Assembly: GCA_003560215.1 (NCBI GenBank)
Contig: PWIY01000118.1
Coordinates: 1-10,188 of the forward strand
Source of the DNA: Bacteroidales bacterium
GTDB lineage: Bacteria > Bacteroidota > Bacteroidia > Bacteroidales > UBA7960
Direction: 5' to 3'
DNA: 10,188 bases
Positions 1-7,202 of this stretch are shown piece after piece (the stretch's first letter is position 1; every line of letters starts with the position of its first letter). A program made the translations under genes and the position numbers. The notes beneath the pieces are model-generated. The model was given only the letters and a program-made list of their open reading frames with translations, did not search any database and was not told the DNA's origin.

Positions 1-1970
1 TACTCGCCTGCTGTACGCGGCAGCTTGAAAAGTTCCAGGGCTTCTTCCAGTGTGATGGTTTCCAGACTCTGGTCTTTTCGCAGGCTGGCAAAGCGGGGTT
101 TTTCTTCCTCCTCCGCATCGCCGATCTGTACCATTGAACCGAAACGCCCGATTCGTGCATACACGTTGCGGCCACTTTTGGGGTCTTTCCCAAGGAGGCG
201 CTGCCCGCTGCGTTTCTCAGACTTTTCCAATGTGTTTTCAACCTGTTTGTGAAAAGGCCAGTAAAATTCATTGATCACGCCGGTCCAGTCTTTCTGGCCG
301 GCGGCCACTTCATCAAATTCTCTTTCCACCCTTGCGGTGAAATGATAGTCCATGATGTCGGTGAAATACTCCATCAGGAAGTTATTGACCACAATGCCGA
401 TGTCTGTGGGGAAGAGTTTGTTTTTTTCCGCGCCGGTGACCTCCTGCTTTTTTTGATCAGTGATGGTATTATCTTTTAACCTGATTACATCGTAGGCACG
501 TTTGACACCTTCCCGGCTTTCCTTGACCACGTATGCCCTTTTCTGCACGGTGCTGATGGTGGGGGCATAGGTGGAGGGCCGACCGATGCCCAGCTCTTCC
601 AGTTTTTTAACCAGGCTGGCCTCCGTATATCTGGGCGGATGCTTTGTGAAACGTTCTGTGGCTGTCATTTCATCCAGTGGGAGTTGCTGTCCTTCTGTAA
701 CAGGTGGCAGAATTCCCTCAGCAGCGGCTTCTTCCTCCTCGTCGTCGGTCGATTCCAGGTAAACTTTGAGAAACCCGTCAAATTTGATCACTTCTCCGGT
801 GGCGGTGAATTTTTCCGCTGTTTTTGAAGGAGCGATTGTAATGGTGGTCTTTTCCAGTCTGGCATCACTCATCTGGGAGGCAACAGTCCGCTTCCAGATC
901 AGTTCATAGAGTTTCTGCTCGGAAGCGTCATTGCCCGCCCGGTGGGCGTTCATAAAGGTGGGCCGGATGGCTTCGTGTGCTTCCTGTGCCCCTTTGCTTT
1001 TGGATGAATACTTCCGGAGTTTCACATAATCCTCGCCCCAGACCTTTTCGATCTCTTCCCTGGCCATGGCCATGGCCGTTCCGGAGAGGTTCACCGAGTC
1101 GGTTCGCATGTAGGTGATCTTTCCCGACTCATAGAGCTTCTGGGCCACCGTCATGGTGCGTGCAACCGAAAACCCCAGCTTTCTGCTCGCTTCCTGCTGC
1201 AGCGTGGAGGTGGTAAAAGGAGGCGCGGGAGATTTTTTTGCCGGCCTTGTGTCAATGCTTTCAATGGTAAAACTGCTTCCCTTGCATTTTTCCAGAAAAG
1301 ACAGGGCCTCTTCTTTTGTTTTGAAACGAGTGGGGAGTTCGGCACGGACAGGCACCATCTGGCCTTTATGCTCCACGCTGAAAACGGCGGTTATGCGATA
1401 GCTGCCCTTCGAGGTAAACTGCTGGATTTCCCGTTCTCTGTCAACGATCAGCCTGACGGCCACCGACTGAACACGTCCGGCCGATAAAGCAGGTTTTACC
1501 TTTTTCCATAACAGGGGAGACAATTCAAACCCCACAAGCCTGTCAAGCACACGACGGGCCTGCTGGGCGTTAACCAGGTTGCGGTCAATGGTGCGGGGAT
1601 TTTGGATGGCATTGGTGATCGCCCCCCTGGTGATCTCATGAAAAACAATGCGTTTGTAATCTGACTCCTTGAGCTTCAGGCTTTCTGCCAGATGCCAGGA
1701 AATGGCTTCTCCCTCCCTGTCTTCGTCCGTTGCCAGCCATACGGTTTCAGCCTCTTTGGCCATTTTCCTCAGGTCTGAGACAACGGTTTTTTTGTCTTTC
1801 GGGATTTCGTAAACAGGGGAAAAATCCTGTTCTATCTCGACGCCCAGCTTGCTTTTGGGAAGGTCACGGACATGGCCGAAACTTGATTTGACGGTATAGT
1901 CTTTTCCCAGAAAACCCTCAATGGTTTTGGCTTTTGCAGGCGACTCAACGATTACGAGGTTCTTTGTCAT
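1..1970 (-). CDS. topA: DNA topoisomerase I (type IA), C-terminal end missing
   Basis: Type IA topoisomerase that relaxes negative supercoils by cutting one DNA strand through a phosphotyrosine link. The frame is open from an ATG at 1970 to the window edge, giving 656 codons, and the gene continues past base 1. An N-terminal TOPRIM domain shows Glu9 and the Asp82-Glu-Asp84-Arg-Glu86 metal-binding group. The motif SAGRVQS lies at 163-169 and the catalytic tyrosine is Tyr287 in ITYMRTDS (codon 1112-1110). From about residue 565 a topoisomerase C-terminal repeat begins (LLGKDPKSGRNVYARIGRFG), and a second is just starting at LPRTAGE when the window ends. No Cys-rich zinc ribbons are seen in the visible part, as is usual for the Bacteroidota form. 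Motifs at both ends and the active site share one frame, so no frameshift is apparent. The family is normally about 750-800 residues, so roughly 100 or more should lie off the window. It is divergent from miaB. Confidence 0.97.
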   Translation of the reverse strand, partial: MTKNLVIVESPAKAKTIEGFLGKDYTVKSSFGHVRDLPKSKLGVEIEQDFSPVYEIPKDKKTVVSDLRKMAKEAETVWLATDEDREGEAISWHLAESLKLKESDYKRIVFHEITRGAITNAIQNPRTIDRNLVNAQQARRVLDRLVGFELSPLLWKKVKPALSAGRVQSVAVRLIVDREREIQQFTSKGSYRITAVFSVEHKGQMVPVRAELPTRFKTKEEALSFLEKCKGSSFTIESIDTRPAKKSPAPPFTTSTLQQEASRKLGFSVARTMTVAQKLYESGKITYMRTDSVNLSGTAMAMAREEIEKVWGEDYVKLRKYSSKSKGAQEAHEAIRPTFMNAHRAGNDASEQKLYELIWKRTVASQMSDARLEKTTITIAPSKTAEKFTATGEVIKFDGFLKVYLESTDDEEEEAAAEGILPPVTEGQQLPLDEMTATERFTKHPPRYTEASLVKKLEELGIGRPSTYAPTISTVQKRAYVVKESREGVKRAYDVIRLKDNTITDQKKQEVTGAEKNKLFPTDIGIVVNNFLMEYFTDIMDYHFTARVEREFDEVAAGQKDWTGVINEFYWPFHKQVENTLEKSEKRSGQRLLGKDPKSGRNVYARIGRFGSMVQIGDAEEEEKPRFASLRKDQSLETITLEEALELFKLPRTAGE
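1062..1077. repeat. 16-base perfect palindrome inside topA
   Basis: GGCCATGGCCATGGCC reads the same on both strands. It is made of repeated Ala and Met codons (Ala-Met-Ala-Met-Ala) just downstream of the catalytic tyrosine region of topA. It is most likely a by-product of the coding sequence. Confidence 0.6.
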
Positions 1971-1989
1971 ATACGCTGTATTTGGGGGG

Positions 1990-1997
1990 CAAAAGTA
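1990..1997 (-). promoter_or_regulatory. Candidate -7 element for topA
   Basis: On the minus strand this reads TACTTTTG followed by C, an exact match to the Bacteroidota -7 consensus TAnnTTTG. It ends 20 bases before the topA ATG, so the leader would be only about a dozen bases. I see no convincing TTG element 19-21 bases upstream, so this is a half-supported promoter. Confidence 0.4.
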
Positions 1998-2075
1998 ATC
2001 AAATTATAATTAATGCTTTGCGGGCAGATTATTCTGATGGCACAACCTGGTTGCTTATTTTAACACCCATGCCTT

Positions 2076-2093
2076 TATTTTTGATTAATTTTG
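2076..2093 (+). promoter_or_regulatory. Two tandem candidate -7 elements for miaB
   Basis: TATTTTTG at 2076-2083 and TAATTTTG at 2086-2093 both match TAnnTTTG exactly; the second is followed by C, like the other candidate promoters in this window. They lie 48-66 bases upstream of the miaB start. A TTG at 2051-2053 is 22 bases from the first element, slightly longer than usual. Nothing suitable fits the second. The AT-rich stretch makes chance matches possible. The rest of the 171-base topA-miaB gap shows no ORF or hairpin. Confidence 0.4.
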
Positions 2094-2141
2094 CAAAAAT
2101 AAAATACCGGGTACTTATTCTTATTCATTGAAAAACAGCTC

Positions 2142-3488
2142 GTGAGCAAAAAGATATATATAGAGACATATGGATGTCAGATGAATTTTTCTGACAGTGA
2201 GATCGTGGCCTCGGTAATGACCTCCCATCATGCAAAAATTGCCGGTTCGCCGGAAGATGCCGATGTGATCCTTCTGAATACCTGCTCCATACGTGATAAT
2301 GCAGAGCAGCGTGTGGTGAACCGGCTGAGGGCCCTGCAGCATCTGCGCAAGCGTCGCCCCGGCCTGCTGATCGGGGTTCTGGGTTGTATGGCTGAACGCC
2401 TGAAAGAAGAACTGCTGGAGGAAAAAACACCGGGGTTGCGTGTTGACCTGGTGGCCGGGCCGGATGCCTACCGTCAGTTGCCCGAACTGATGGCAGACGC
2501 GGAAACGGGGCAAAAAGCCATCAATGTGCTGCTTTCCGCAGATGAGACCTATGCCGACATCAGTCCGGTGCGGTACACTCCGGGCGGGGTATCGGCATTT
2601 ATTTCCATCATGCGCGGATGTGAGAATTTCTGTGCTTATTGTGTGGTGCCGTTCACCAGGGGAAAAGAGCGCAGCAGGGATCCCCGGTCTGTTGTAACTG
2701 AAGCCCGCCGGCTTGTGGCTGAAGGGTACCGCGAAGTAACCTTGCTCGGGCAGAATGTAAACTCTTACCGCTGGAAGGAAAATGGTTCCGGAAAAATCAC
2801 CGGATTCAGTGAATTACTTGGAATGGTGGCTTCGGTGGATCCCCGTTTGCGTGTCCGCTTTGCCACTTCTCATCCCAAAGATATGTCGGATGAACTGCTT
2901 CACCGGATGGCAGATCACCCGAATATTTGCAAAGCCATTCACCTGCCCATGCAGTCCGGTAGTTCGGAAGTGCTTAAACGGATGAACAGAAAATATTCCC
3001 GGGAGGACTACCTTGACCGGATCGCTGCCATTAAACGCATATTGCCGGGATGCGGTCTGTCCACAGATATTATTGCCGGTTTCTGCGGAGAAACAGAGGA
3101 AGAGTTTGAAGAGACCCTGGACCTGATGGACAAAGCAGGGTTTGATTTTGCCTTTATGTTTAAATATTCCGAACGCCCCGGCACCCGTGCAGCAGAAAAA
3201 TACACCGATGATGTGCCCGATGCCGTGAAAACCCGGCGGCTCACCGCCATCATCGACAAACAGCAGGCATTGTCAATGGAGAGCAACCGGAAGGATGTGG
3301 GGAAAACCATGGAAGTGTTGACTGAAGGACCATCCAAACGTTCCGGGCAAATGATGATGGGGCGTACCACCTGCAACAAAGTAGTTGTTTTTCCGGACCA
3401 GGGTTATCAACCCGGTGATTATGTCCGGGTAAAAATTACCGGTTGCAGTGCTGCGACACTGAAGGGTGAATCTGCGAATGAGGACTGA
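2142..3488 (+). CDS. miaB: tRNA-2-methylthio-N6-dimethylallyladenosine synthase MiaB
   Basis: Radical SAM methylthiotransferase that converts N6-isopentenyladenosine at tRNA position 37 to the 2-methylthio form, using two 4Fe-4S clusters. The 448-residue protein has the full family plan. The N-terminal MTTase domain carries its three cluster cysteines at Cys12 (ETYGCQMN), Cys48 (NTCSIRDNA) and Cys82. The radical SAM domain carries Cys160, Cys164 and Cys167 (RGCENFCAYCVVPFTRG). A C-terminal TRAM-like RNA-binding region covers roughly 375-440. The N-terminus and the QMN/IRDNA signatures favour MiaB over RimO or MtaB. The start is GTG: an in-frame stop lies at 2100-2102 and no ATG occurs between it and 2142, so a GTG start is the best choice; no Shine-Dalgarno is visible. 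The gene stands alone, divergent from topA and convergent with ispD, 27 bases before the ispD stop. Its substrate needs dimethylallyl diphosphate, a product of the pathway that IspD serves. Confidence 0.96.
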   Translation: MSKKIYIETYGCQMNFSDSEIVASVMTSHHAKIAGSPEDADVILLNTCSIRDNAEQRVVNRLRALQHLRKRRPGLLIGVLGCMAERLKEELLEEKTPGLRVDLVAGPDAYRQLPELMADAETGQKAINVLLSADETYADISPVRYTPGGVSAFISIMRGCENFCAYCVVPFTRGKERSRDPRSVVTEARRLVAEGYREVTLLGQNVNSYRWKENGSGKITGFSELLGMVASVDPRLRVRFATSHPKDMSDELLHRMADHPNICKAIHLPMQSGSSEVLKRMNRKYSREDYLDRIAAIKRILPGCGLSTDIIAGFCGETEEEFEETLDLMDKAGFDFAFMFKYSERPGTRAAEKYTDDVPDAVKTRRLTAIIDKQQALSMESNRKDVGKTMEVLTEGPSKRSGQMMMGRTTCNKVVVFPDQGYQPGDYVRVKITGCSAATLKGESANED

Positions 3489-3501
3489 TCAGATGCTTCA
3501 G

Positions 3502-3523
3502 GTGATTTCGGCCGGTTAATCAC
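3502..3523. terminator. Weak inverted repeat between convergent miaB and ispD
   Basis: GTGATT (3502-3507) and AATCAC (3518-3523) can pair as a six-base stem with a ten-base loop that itself holds the palindrome CGGCCG. It lies at the convergent gene ends and overlaps the ispD stop codon (3516-3518). No T-run follows on either strand, so it is not a typical intrinsic terminator; it may be a weak bidirectional end or chance. Confidence 0.25.
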
Positions 3524-4193
3524 GGTTGTTCTTCGATATCATGGCTTCTGCGATTAAACGATCGGAAGGTGTCGTGACCTTGATATTCTCTATGTTCCCT
3601 TCCGTAAGGTAAACACGTTCACCTGATGCTTCCAGCACAGTGGCATCATCCGTGAATGACTCCTGGTAACTGATATCGTAAGCTTTTTTGATCTGTGTGG
3701 ACCGGAAGCACTGGGGGGTTTGAACGAGTTTAACCCGGTCGCGCGAAATGGGGGTGCTCAGTGCCTTGTCCTTGATCCTGACTGATTCGTTGACGGAGAT
3801 TACGGGAATGGCATTGCCCATCTTTTCAGCAAAAAAGAAAGCAGTGGATATGGTTTCAACCGACACAAGGGGACGCGCCCCGTCATGGATGGCAACCAGG
3901 GCATTGTGGGGGACATGCTTCAGCCCGTTCTTCACTGAGTGAAACCTTGTGGGGCCGTTGCCGGTTAAGGTGTGCGGGGTGGTGAGTTTATAACGGTGAC
4001 AGATGCTTTCCCATTCACTGTGATGTGCTTCGGGCAGGACGAGTACGAACCTGAGCTCGGCCGAATATGCCAGAAAACGTTCAAAAACATGGAGCAACAT
4101 GGGTTTCCCTGCAATATCCATCAACTGTTTCGGGACGGATGACTGCATGCGTTCTCCTTTGCCTCCCGCTGTGATCACAACATACTTTTCCAT
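3516..4193 (-). CDS. ispD: 2-C-methyl-D-erythritol 4-phosphate cytidylyltransferase IspD
   Basis: Third enzyme of the non-mevalonate (MEP) isoprenoid pathway; it joins MEP and CTP to give CDP-methylerythritol plus pyrophosphate. The 225-residue length is normal. The N-terminal nucleotide-binding loop is AGGKGERM (9-16), with Arg15 and, seven residues on, Lys22, matching the catalytic Arg20/Lys27 pair of the E. coli enzyme. GNGPTRFHSVKNGL (78-91), HDGARPL with Asp104 and Arg107, and a late DDATVLE...KVTTPSD segment with Lys205 complete the family pattern. The enzyme is soluble and cytoplasmic. No fused IspF domain and no adjacent ispF are present. The ATG at 4193 lies 12 bases after the queA stop with no promoter between, so it is probably co-transcribed from the queA promoter. 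The other cytidylyltransferase families (TarI, KdsB) fit less well, although TarI-like relatives share several of these motifs. Confidence 0.93.
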   Translation of the reverse strand: MEKYVVITAGGKGERMQSSVPKQLMDIAGKPMLLHVFERFLAYSAELRFVLVLPEAHHSEWESICHRYKLTTPHTLTGNGPTRFHSVKNGLKHVPHNALVAIHDGARPLVSVETISTAFFFAEKMGNAIPVISVNESVRIKDKALSTPISRDRVKLVQTPQCFRSTQIKKAYDISYQESFTDDATVLEASGERVYLTEGNIENIKVTTPSDRLIAEAMISKNNRD

Positions 4194-4205
4194 GGTCGAA
4201 AAAAC

Positions 4206-5261
4206 CTAGTCATCCAGAATCAGCATGGCATCGCCGTAGGTAAAAAACCTGTATTTTTCCTTGATGGCTACTTTATAGGCGTTCATGAGCTGGTCAAATC
4301 CTGCGAATGCAGCCACCATCATCATCAGGGTAGACTGTGGCAGGTGGAAGTTGGAAACCATGGCATTGGCCACACTGAATTCGTAAGGAGGGTAAATGAA
4401 TTTATTGGTCCAGCCCTGGTAGGGCTTCAGATGCCCGCTGATGGATACGGACGTTTCCATGGCACGCATGGTGGTGGTTCCCACGGCACAGACCTTCTGC
4501 TCTTTGTCTTTGGCTTTGTTAACGATTTCGGCCGTTTTTTCCTGAATGAACACCTCTTCACTGTCCATCTTGTGTTTGCTCAGGTCTTCCACATCCACAT
4601 TTCTGAAATTTCCCAACCCTGCGTGCAGGGTTACCTCAGCAAAATCAATCCCTTTCAGCTCCAGACGTTTCACCAGCTCCCGGCTGAAATGCATGCCTGC
4701 CGTGGGCGCGGCAACAGCGCCTTCGCGTTTGGCAAATACCGTCTGATATCGCTCTTTGTCTTCCTTGTCTACCGGCCGCTTGATCTGTTTGGGCAGGGGG
4801 GTTTCACCGAGAGACTCAATGGTTTTTTTGAACTCATCGTAAGTGCCGTCAAACAAAAACCGCAACGTACGTCCCCTGGAAGTGGTGTTGTCAATGACTT
4901 CGGCCACCAGGTTGTCATCTTCTCCAAAATAAAGCTTGTTGCCAATCCGGATCTTACGGGCAGGGTCAACCAGCACATCCCACAGCCTGGCTTCCCTGTT
5001 GAGTTCCCTGAGGAGGAAAACCTCTATCTGCGCCCCGGTTTTTTCCTTTGTTCCATAAAGGCGCGCAGGAAATACCTTGGTGTTGTTTACCACCATGACA
5101 TCACCGTCATCAAAGTAATCAAGAATATCCTTGAAACTCTTGTGTTCAATTTTGCCTGATCTTTTATGGAGAACCATTAACCGGGCTTCGTCACGGTTAG
5201 GCACCGGCTTCTCAGCAATTAACTCAGCCGGGAGGTTAAATTTAAAGTGAGATAGCTTCAT
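4206..5261 (-). CDS. queA: S-adenosylmethionine:tRNA ribosyltransferase-isomerase QueA
   Basis: Transfers and isomerises the ribosyl group of S-adenosylmethionine onto 7-aminomethyl-7-deazaguanine at tRNA position 34, giving epoxyqueuosine, the next-to-last step of queuosine synthesis. The 351 residues match the usual family length of about 340-360. Recognisable blocks are the N-terminal KLSHFKFNLPAELIAEKP (2-19), NRDEARLMV (22-30), MVVNNTKVFPARL (56-68), AAPTAGMHFS (184-193), LHAGLGNF (212-219), VGTTTMRAMET (260-270) and the C-terminal FHLPQSTLMMMV (305-316). All lie in one frame, so the protein looks intact. The ATG at 5261 is the natural start because it begins directly with the conserved MKLSHF block. 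A good promoter lies 54-84 bases upstream. ispD follows after 12 bases. The enzyme acts in the cytoplasm; no tgt or queG gene is in the window. Confidence 0.97.
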   Translation of the reverse strand: MKLSHFKFNLPAELIAEKPVPNRDEARLMVLHKRSGKIEHKSFKDILDYFDDGDVMVVNNTKVFPARLYGTKEKTGAQIEVFLLRELNREARLWDVLVDPARKIRIGNKLYFGEDDNLVAEVIDNTTSRGRTLRFLFDGTYDEFKKTIESLGETPLPKQIKRPVDKEDKERYQTVFAKREGAVAAPTAGMHFSRELVKRLELKGIDFAEVTLHAGLGNFRNVDVEDLSKHKMDSEEVFIQEKTAEIVNKAKDKEQKVCAVGTTTMRAMETSVSISGHLKPYQGWTNKFIYPPYEFSVANAMVSNFHLPQSTLMMMVAAFAGFDQLMNAYKVAIKEKYRFFTYGDAMLILDD

Positions 5262-5314
5262 GGACAGGGTGTTGGAAAAATTCAGTAAATGTATATGGGT
5301 CGTTTCGGGGAGTG

Positions 5315-5345
5315 CAAAGGTAATAAATTACAACGCCCTTGTCAA
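5315..5345 (-). promoter_or_regulatory. Bacteroidota-type promoter for queA-ispD
   Basis: On the minus strand TTG (5345-5343), a 20-base spacer and TACCTTTG (5322-5315) followed by C match the phylum's TTG-N19-21-TAnnTTTG pattern. The predicted transcript would start near 5308 and leave a leader of about 47 bases before the queA ATG at 5261. This makes queA-ispD a unit of its own rather than the tail of the ftsX operon. The leader shows no recognisable preQ1 riboswitch. Confidence 0.65.
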
Positions 5346-5391
5346 CAGTTTTTTACACTAAAATCATCTTTTCGGGTAAAATGGGACTTAT

Positions 5392-6102
5392 TCACCGGAA
5401 TTGATCAAATTCCCGGATTACTTCTTCCATGCACATGGCGTCGTCAACTGAGTAGCCACCGATTTGTGTGCGCCTCAGGGTGCTTAAATAGGCTCCGCTG
5501 CCAAGGAGTTCCCCCAGGTCTCTGGCCAGCGCACGGATATAAGTTCCTTTGCTGCATGTAACCCTGAACTCCACTTCCGGCAGATCTACCCTGGTGGCTT
5601 CAAAAACCCCGATGAATATGTTGTTGGTCTTCAGAACCGTTTCCCGTCCCTGCCGCGCGTAATGATAGGCCCTTTCCCCCTTGATCTTTTTGGCTGAGTA
5701 AATGGGAGGCATTTGGTTCTGTTCCCCGCTGAGCTGTTGCATGGCCATGGTTATCTGCTCAGGAGTGATATGACTGAATGGCAGATCCTTTTCCGGGAGG
5801 GTTTCAAGATCGTAAGACGGGGTTACCTGACCAAGTCTGAAAGTTCCGGTATAGGTTTTATCCAGACCCTGATACTGTTCAATCTGTTTGGTTGCTTTAC
5901 CCGTGCAGATGATCAGCAGCCCGGTTGCCAGCGGATCCAGTGTGCCGGCATGTCCGATCTTGATCTTTTTTATTCCGAGCCGGTGACGCAGCATCGACTT
6001 GATTTTATTCACCACGTCAAAAGAAGTCCATTGAAATGGCTTGTCGACGAACATCACATGCCCGCTCATTAATTTTTCGCGTAAGGAATCGGCTGTGGTC
6101 AT
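5392..6102 (-). CDS. truB: tRNA pseudouridine(55) synthase TruB
   Basis: Isomerises uridine 55 in the T-loop of tRNA to pseudouridine. Taking the ATG at 6102 gives 236 residues. The catalytic aspartate is Asp56 in KIGHAGTLDPLATG, preceded by the usual VDKPFQWTSFD block. Further family segments are PPIYSAKKIKGERAYHYAR and CSKGTYIRALARDLGE near the C-terminus. There is no C-terminal PUA domain, unlike the 314-residue E. coli protein; short forms are usual in Bacteroidota. The frame is open back to a TTG at 6153, but that start would overlap uppP by 46 bases and adds no conserved residues. The ATG at 6102 sits 5 bases after the uppP stop (TAA, 6110-6108). A third possible start is the ATG at 6069, nearer the conserved block (225 residues). 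It is the last gene of the ftsX operon; no clear terminator hairpin follows it. Confidence 0.95.
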   Translation of the reverse strand: MTTADSLREKLMSGHVMFVDKPFQWTSFDVVNKIKSMLRHRLGIKKIKIGHAGTLDPLATGLLIICTGKATKQIEQYQGLDKTYTGTFRLGQVTPSYDLETLPEKDLPFSHITPEQITMAMQQLSGEQNQMPPIYSAKKIKGERAYHYARQGRETVLKTNNIFIGVFEATRVDLPEVEFRVTCSKGTYIRALARDLGELLGSGAYLSTLRRTQIGGYSVDDAMCMEEVIREFDQFR

Positions 6103-6107
6103 CAGGT

Positions 6108-6902
6108 TTACAGGGAGCCGGTAATAATTGCGGTCAGGCCGATTACCAGGCAATAAATGGCGAAATATTCAATTTTCCCGCGGCGGACAATGGTAAGCAT
6201 CCACCTGCATGCGATTACTCCGGCGATAAAAGCTGTGATGGCTCCGATGATCATGGGTGTTGTATCCATGGCCCCGGCACTTGCTTCCTCGGAAATGCGC
6301 AGCACCTTCAGGAAATTTGCCCCGAATATCGGGATCAATACCATCAGAAAAGAGAACCGGACAGCCTGGGCCCTTTCTATCCCAAAATAAAGCGCAGTAC
6401 TGATGGTTGCTCCGCTTCGGCTGATTCCGGGCAAAACGGCTATGGTCTGTGCAAGACCGATCACGAGCGCACTTTTGAGGGTAACCTCTTTTTTGTTTTT
6501 GGGGGCAAAACGTGTCAGAAAGAGCAGGGTGGCGGTGATGAGCAGCATGGCTCCTACAAAGACCACCCTTCCTTCAAAAATATGTTCAATCTGTTCCTCA
6601 AACAGCAACCCCACAATGGCTGTGGGAACAGCTGAAGCCAGCAGGAGAAGGGCAAACTTCATTTCAGGGTTCCACTGGAAACGGAAAAAGTTTACCACCA
6701 GATTTACAATGTCGCGCCAGAAAACCACCACCACGCTTAAAAAAGTGGCTCCGTGCACAATGATGTTGAATGTAAAGAAATCATGGGGGTCTTCAAGGCC
6801 AAATAAAGCGCCTCCCAGTTCCAGGTGTCCGCTGCTGCTTACAGGCAAAAACTCAGTGAGGCCCTGAAGGAGGCCCAGTATCAGTGCTTCAAACCAGCTC
6901 AT
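6108..6902 (-). CDS. uppP: Undecaprenyl-diphosphatase UppP (BacA family)
   Basis: Integral membrane phosphatase that removes one phosphate from undecaprenyl diphosphate to regenerate the lipid carrier used for peptidoglycan and other surface polymers; overexpression of this family gives bacitracin resistance in E. coli. The 264 residues carry the (E/Q)xxxE motif as QGLTE (13-17, Glu17), followed by FLPVSSSGHLELG with the catalytic His26, and the second active-site motif PGISRSGAT with Arg162. Several hydrophobic stretches (about 48-62, 83-101, 113-131, 216-232, 247-262) agree with a multi-span membrane protein. The ATG at 6902 lies three bases after the DUF3098 gene stop, in the sequence TAATACATG, indicating tight coupling in the operon. 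The glutamine at the first position of the motif is allowed by the family consensus. Confidence 0.97.
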   Translation of the reverse strand: MSWFEALILGLLQGLTEFLPVSSSGHLELGGALFGLEDPHDFFTFNIIVHGATFLSVVVVFWRDIVNLVVNFFRFQWNPEMKFALLLLASAVPTAIVGLLFEEQIEHIFEGRVVFVGAMLLITATLLFLTRFAPKNKKEVTLKSALVIGLAQTIAVLPGISRSGATISTALYFGIERAQAVRFSFLMVLIPIFGANFLKVLRISEEASAGAMDTTPMIIGAITAFIAGVIACRWMLTIVRRGKIEYFAIYCLVIGLTAIITGSL

Positions 6903-6905
6903 GTA

Positions 6906-7202
6906 TTATCTCTTTTTGACGGTTTTGGACTTTGTTGGTTTTTCCTGCTTTTCTTTTTCGGAAAGGTTGGAAGTTTTCTTCATGATGGCGTAGATCTGAA
7001 TCGCGTAACCCGCCAGAACAAGCAGGGGAGCCAGGGTCAACCTCCTGAAGTTGAAAATGGCATCGCTGAATTCTGCAGGATCCTCACTGCTTCCGCCAAT
7101 CATCAGCAGGAAACCTAAGGCCGTTACCACCAGCCCGATGATGAGCCAGGTGTACTTTTTCCTGTCAAATAACAGGGCATCTCCTTGTTGTTTTTTGTGC
7201 AT
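6906..7202 (-). CDS. DUF3098 family small membrane protein
   Basis: Uncharacterised protein of 98 residues; its biochemical role is unknown to me. It has two hydrophobic segments, about 19-36 (WLIIGLVVTALGFLLMIG) and 56-74, joined by a short polar loop with the family-typical GGSSEDPAEF...IFNFRRLTLAP pattern (36-59), then a lysine-rich tail (75-98) ending KSKTVKKR. The positive tail suggests that both termini face the cytoplasm. Its ATG (7202-7200) shares one base with the ftsX stop (TGATG), and uppP starts three bases after its stop, so it is translated in step with both. I recognise the family by its loop sequence and by its position next to ftsX, where it commonly sits in Bacteroidota. The context suggests a role tied to FtsEX or to envelope growth, which is inference only. 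No catalytic residues stand out. Confidence 0.88.
   Translation of the reverse strand: MHKKQQGDALLFDRKKYTWLIIGLVVTALGFLLMIGGSSEDPAEFSDAIFNFRRLTLAPLLVLAGYAIQIYAIMKKTSNLSEKEKQEKPTKSKTVKKR

Noticed and set aside
1..1970. Several plus-strand open frames at the window start, suggesting short genes
   Set aside because: The minus strand is one continuous topA frame with TOPRIM, catalytic tyrosine and C-terminal repeat in register; the plus-strand frames are its shadows.
2121..2513. Minus-strand open frame of 130 codons over the start of miaB
   Set aside because: It lies opposite the conserved MTTase domain of miaB, and nothing in it is recognisable as protein family sequence.
4344..5159. Long open frame (271 codons) on the plus strand opposite queA
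   Set aside because: It is antisense to a clear, intact queA with family motifs along its whole length; the translation resembles no family and has no promoter or start context of its own.
5236..5245. TTAAATTTAA palindrome near the queA start
   Set aside because: It is explained by the conserved codons for Lys-Phe-Asn-Leu at residues 7-10 of QueA.
5262..5308. Possible preQ1 riboswitch in the queA leader
   Set aside because: queA is a queuosine gene, so I looked for the small preQ1 aptamer, but the leader of about 47 bases shows no stem with the expected A-rich tail.
5330..5342. ACAA-CGCCC-TTGT inverted repeat in the spacer of the queA promoter
   Set aside because: A four-base stem is too short to suggest an operator; chance occurrence is likely.
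6036..6867. Long plus-strand open frames opposite truB and uppP (199 and 154 codons)
   Set aside because: They overlap well-supported minus-strand genes and their composition is that of an antisense translation of membrane-protein codons.
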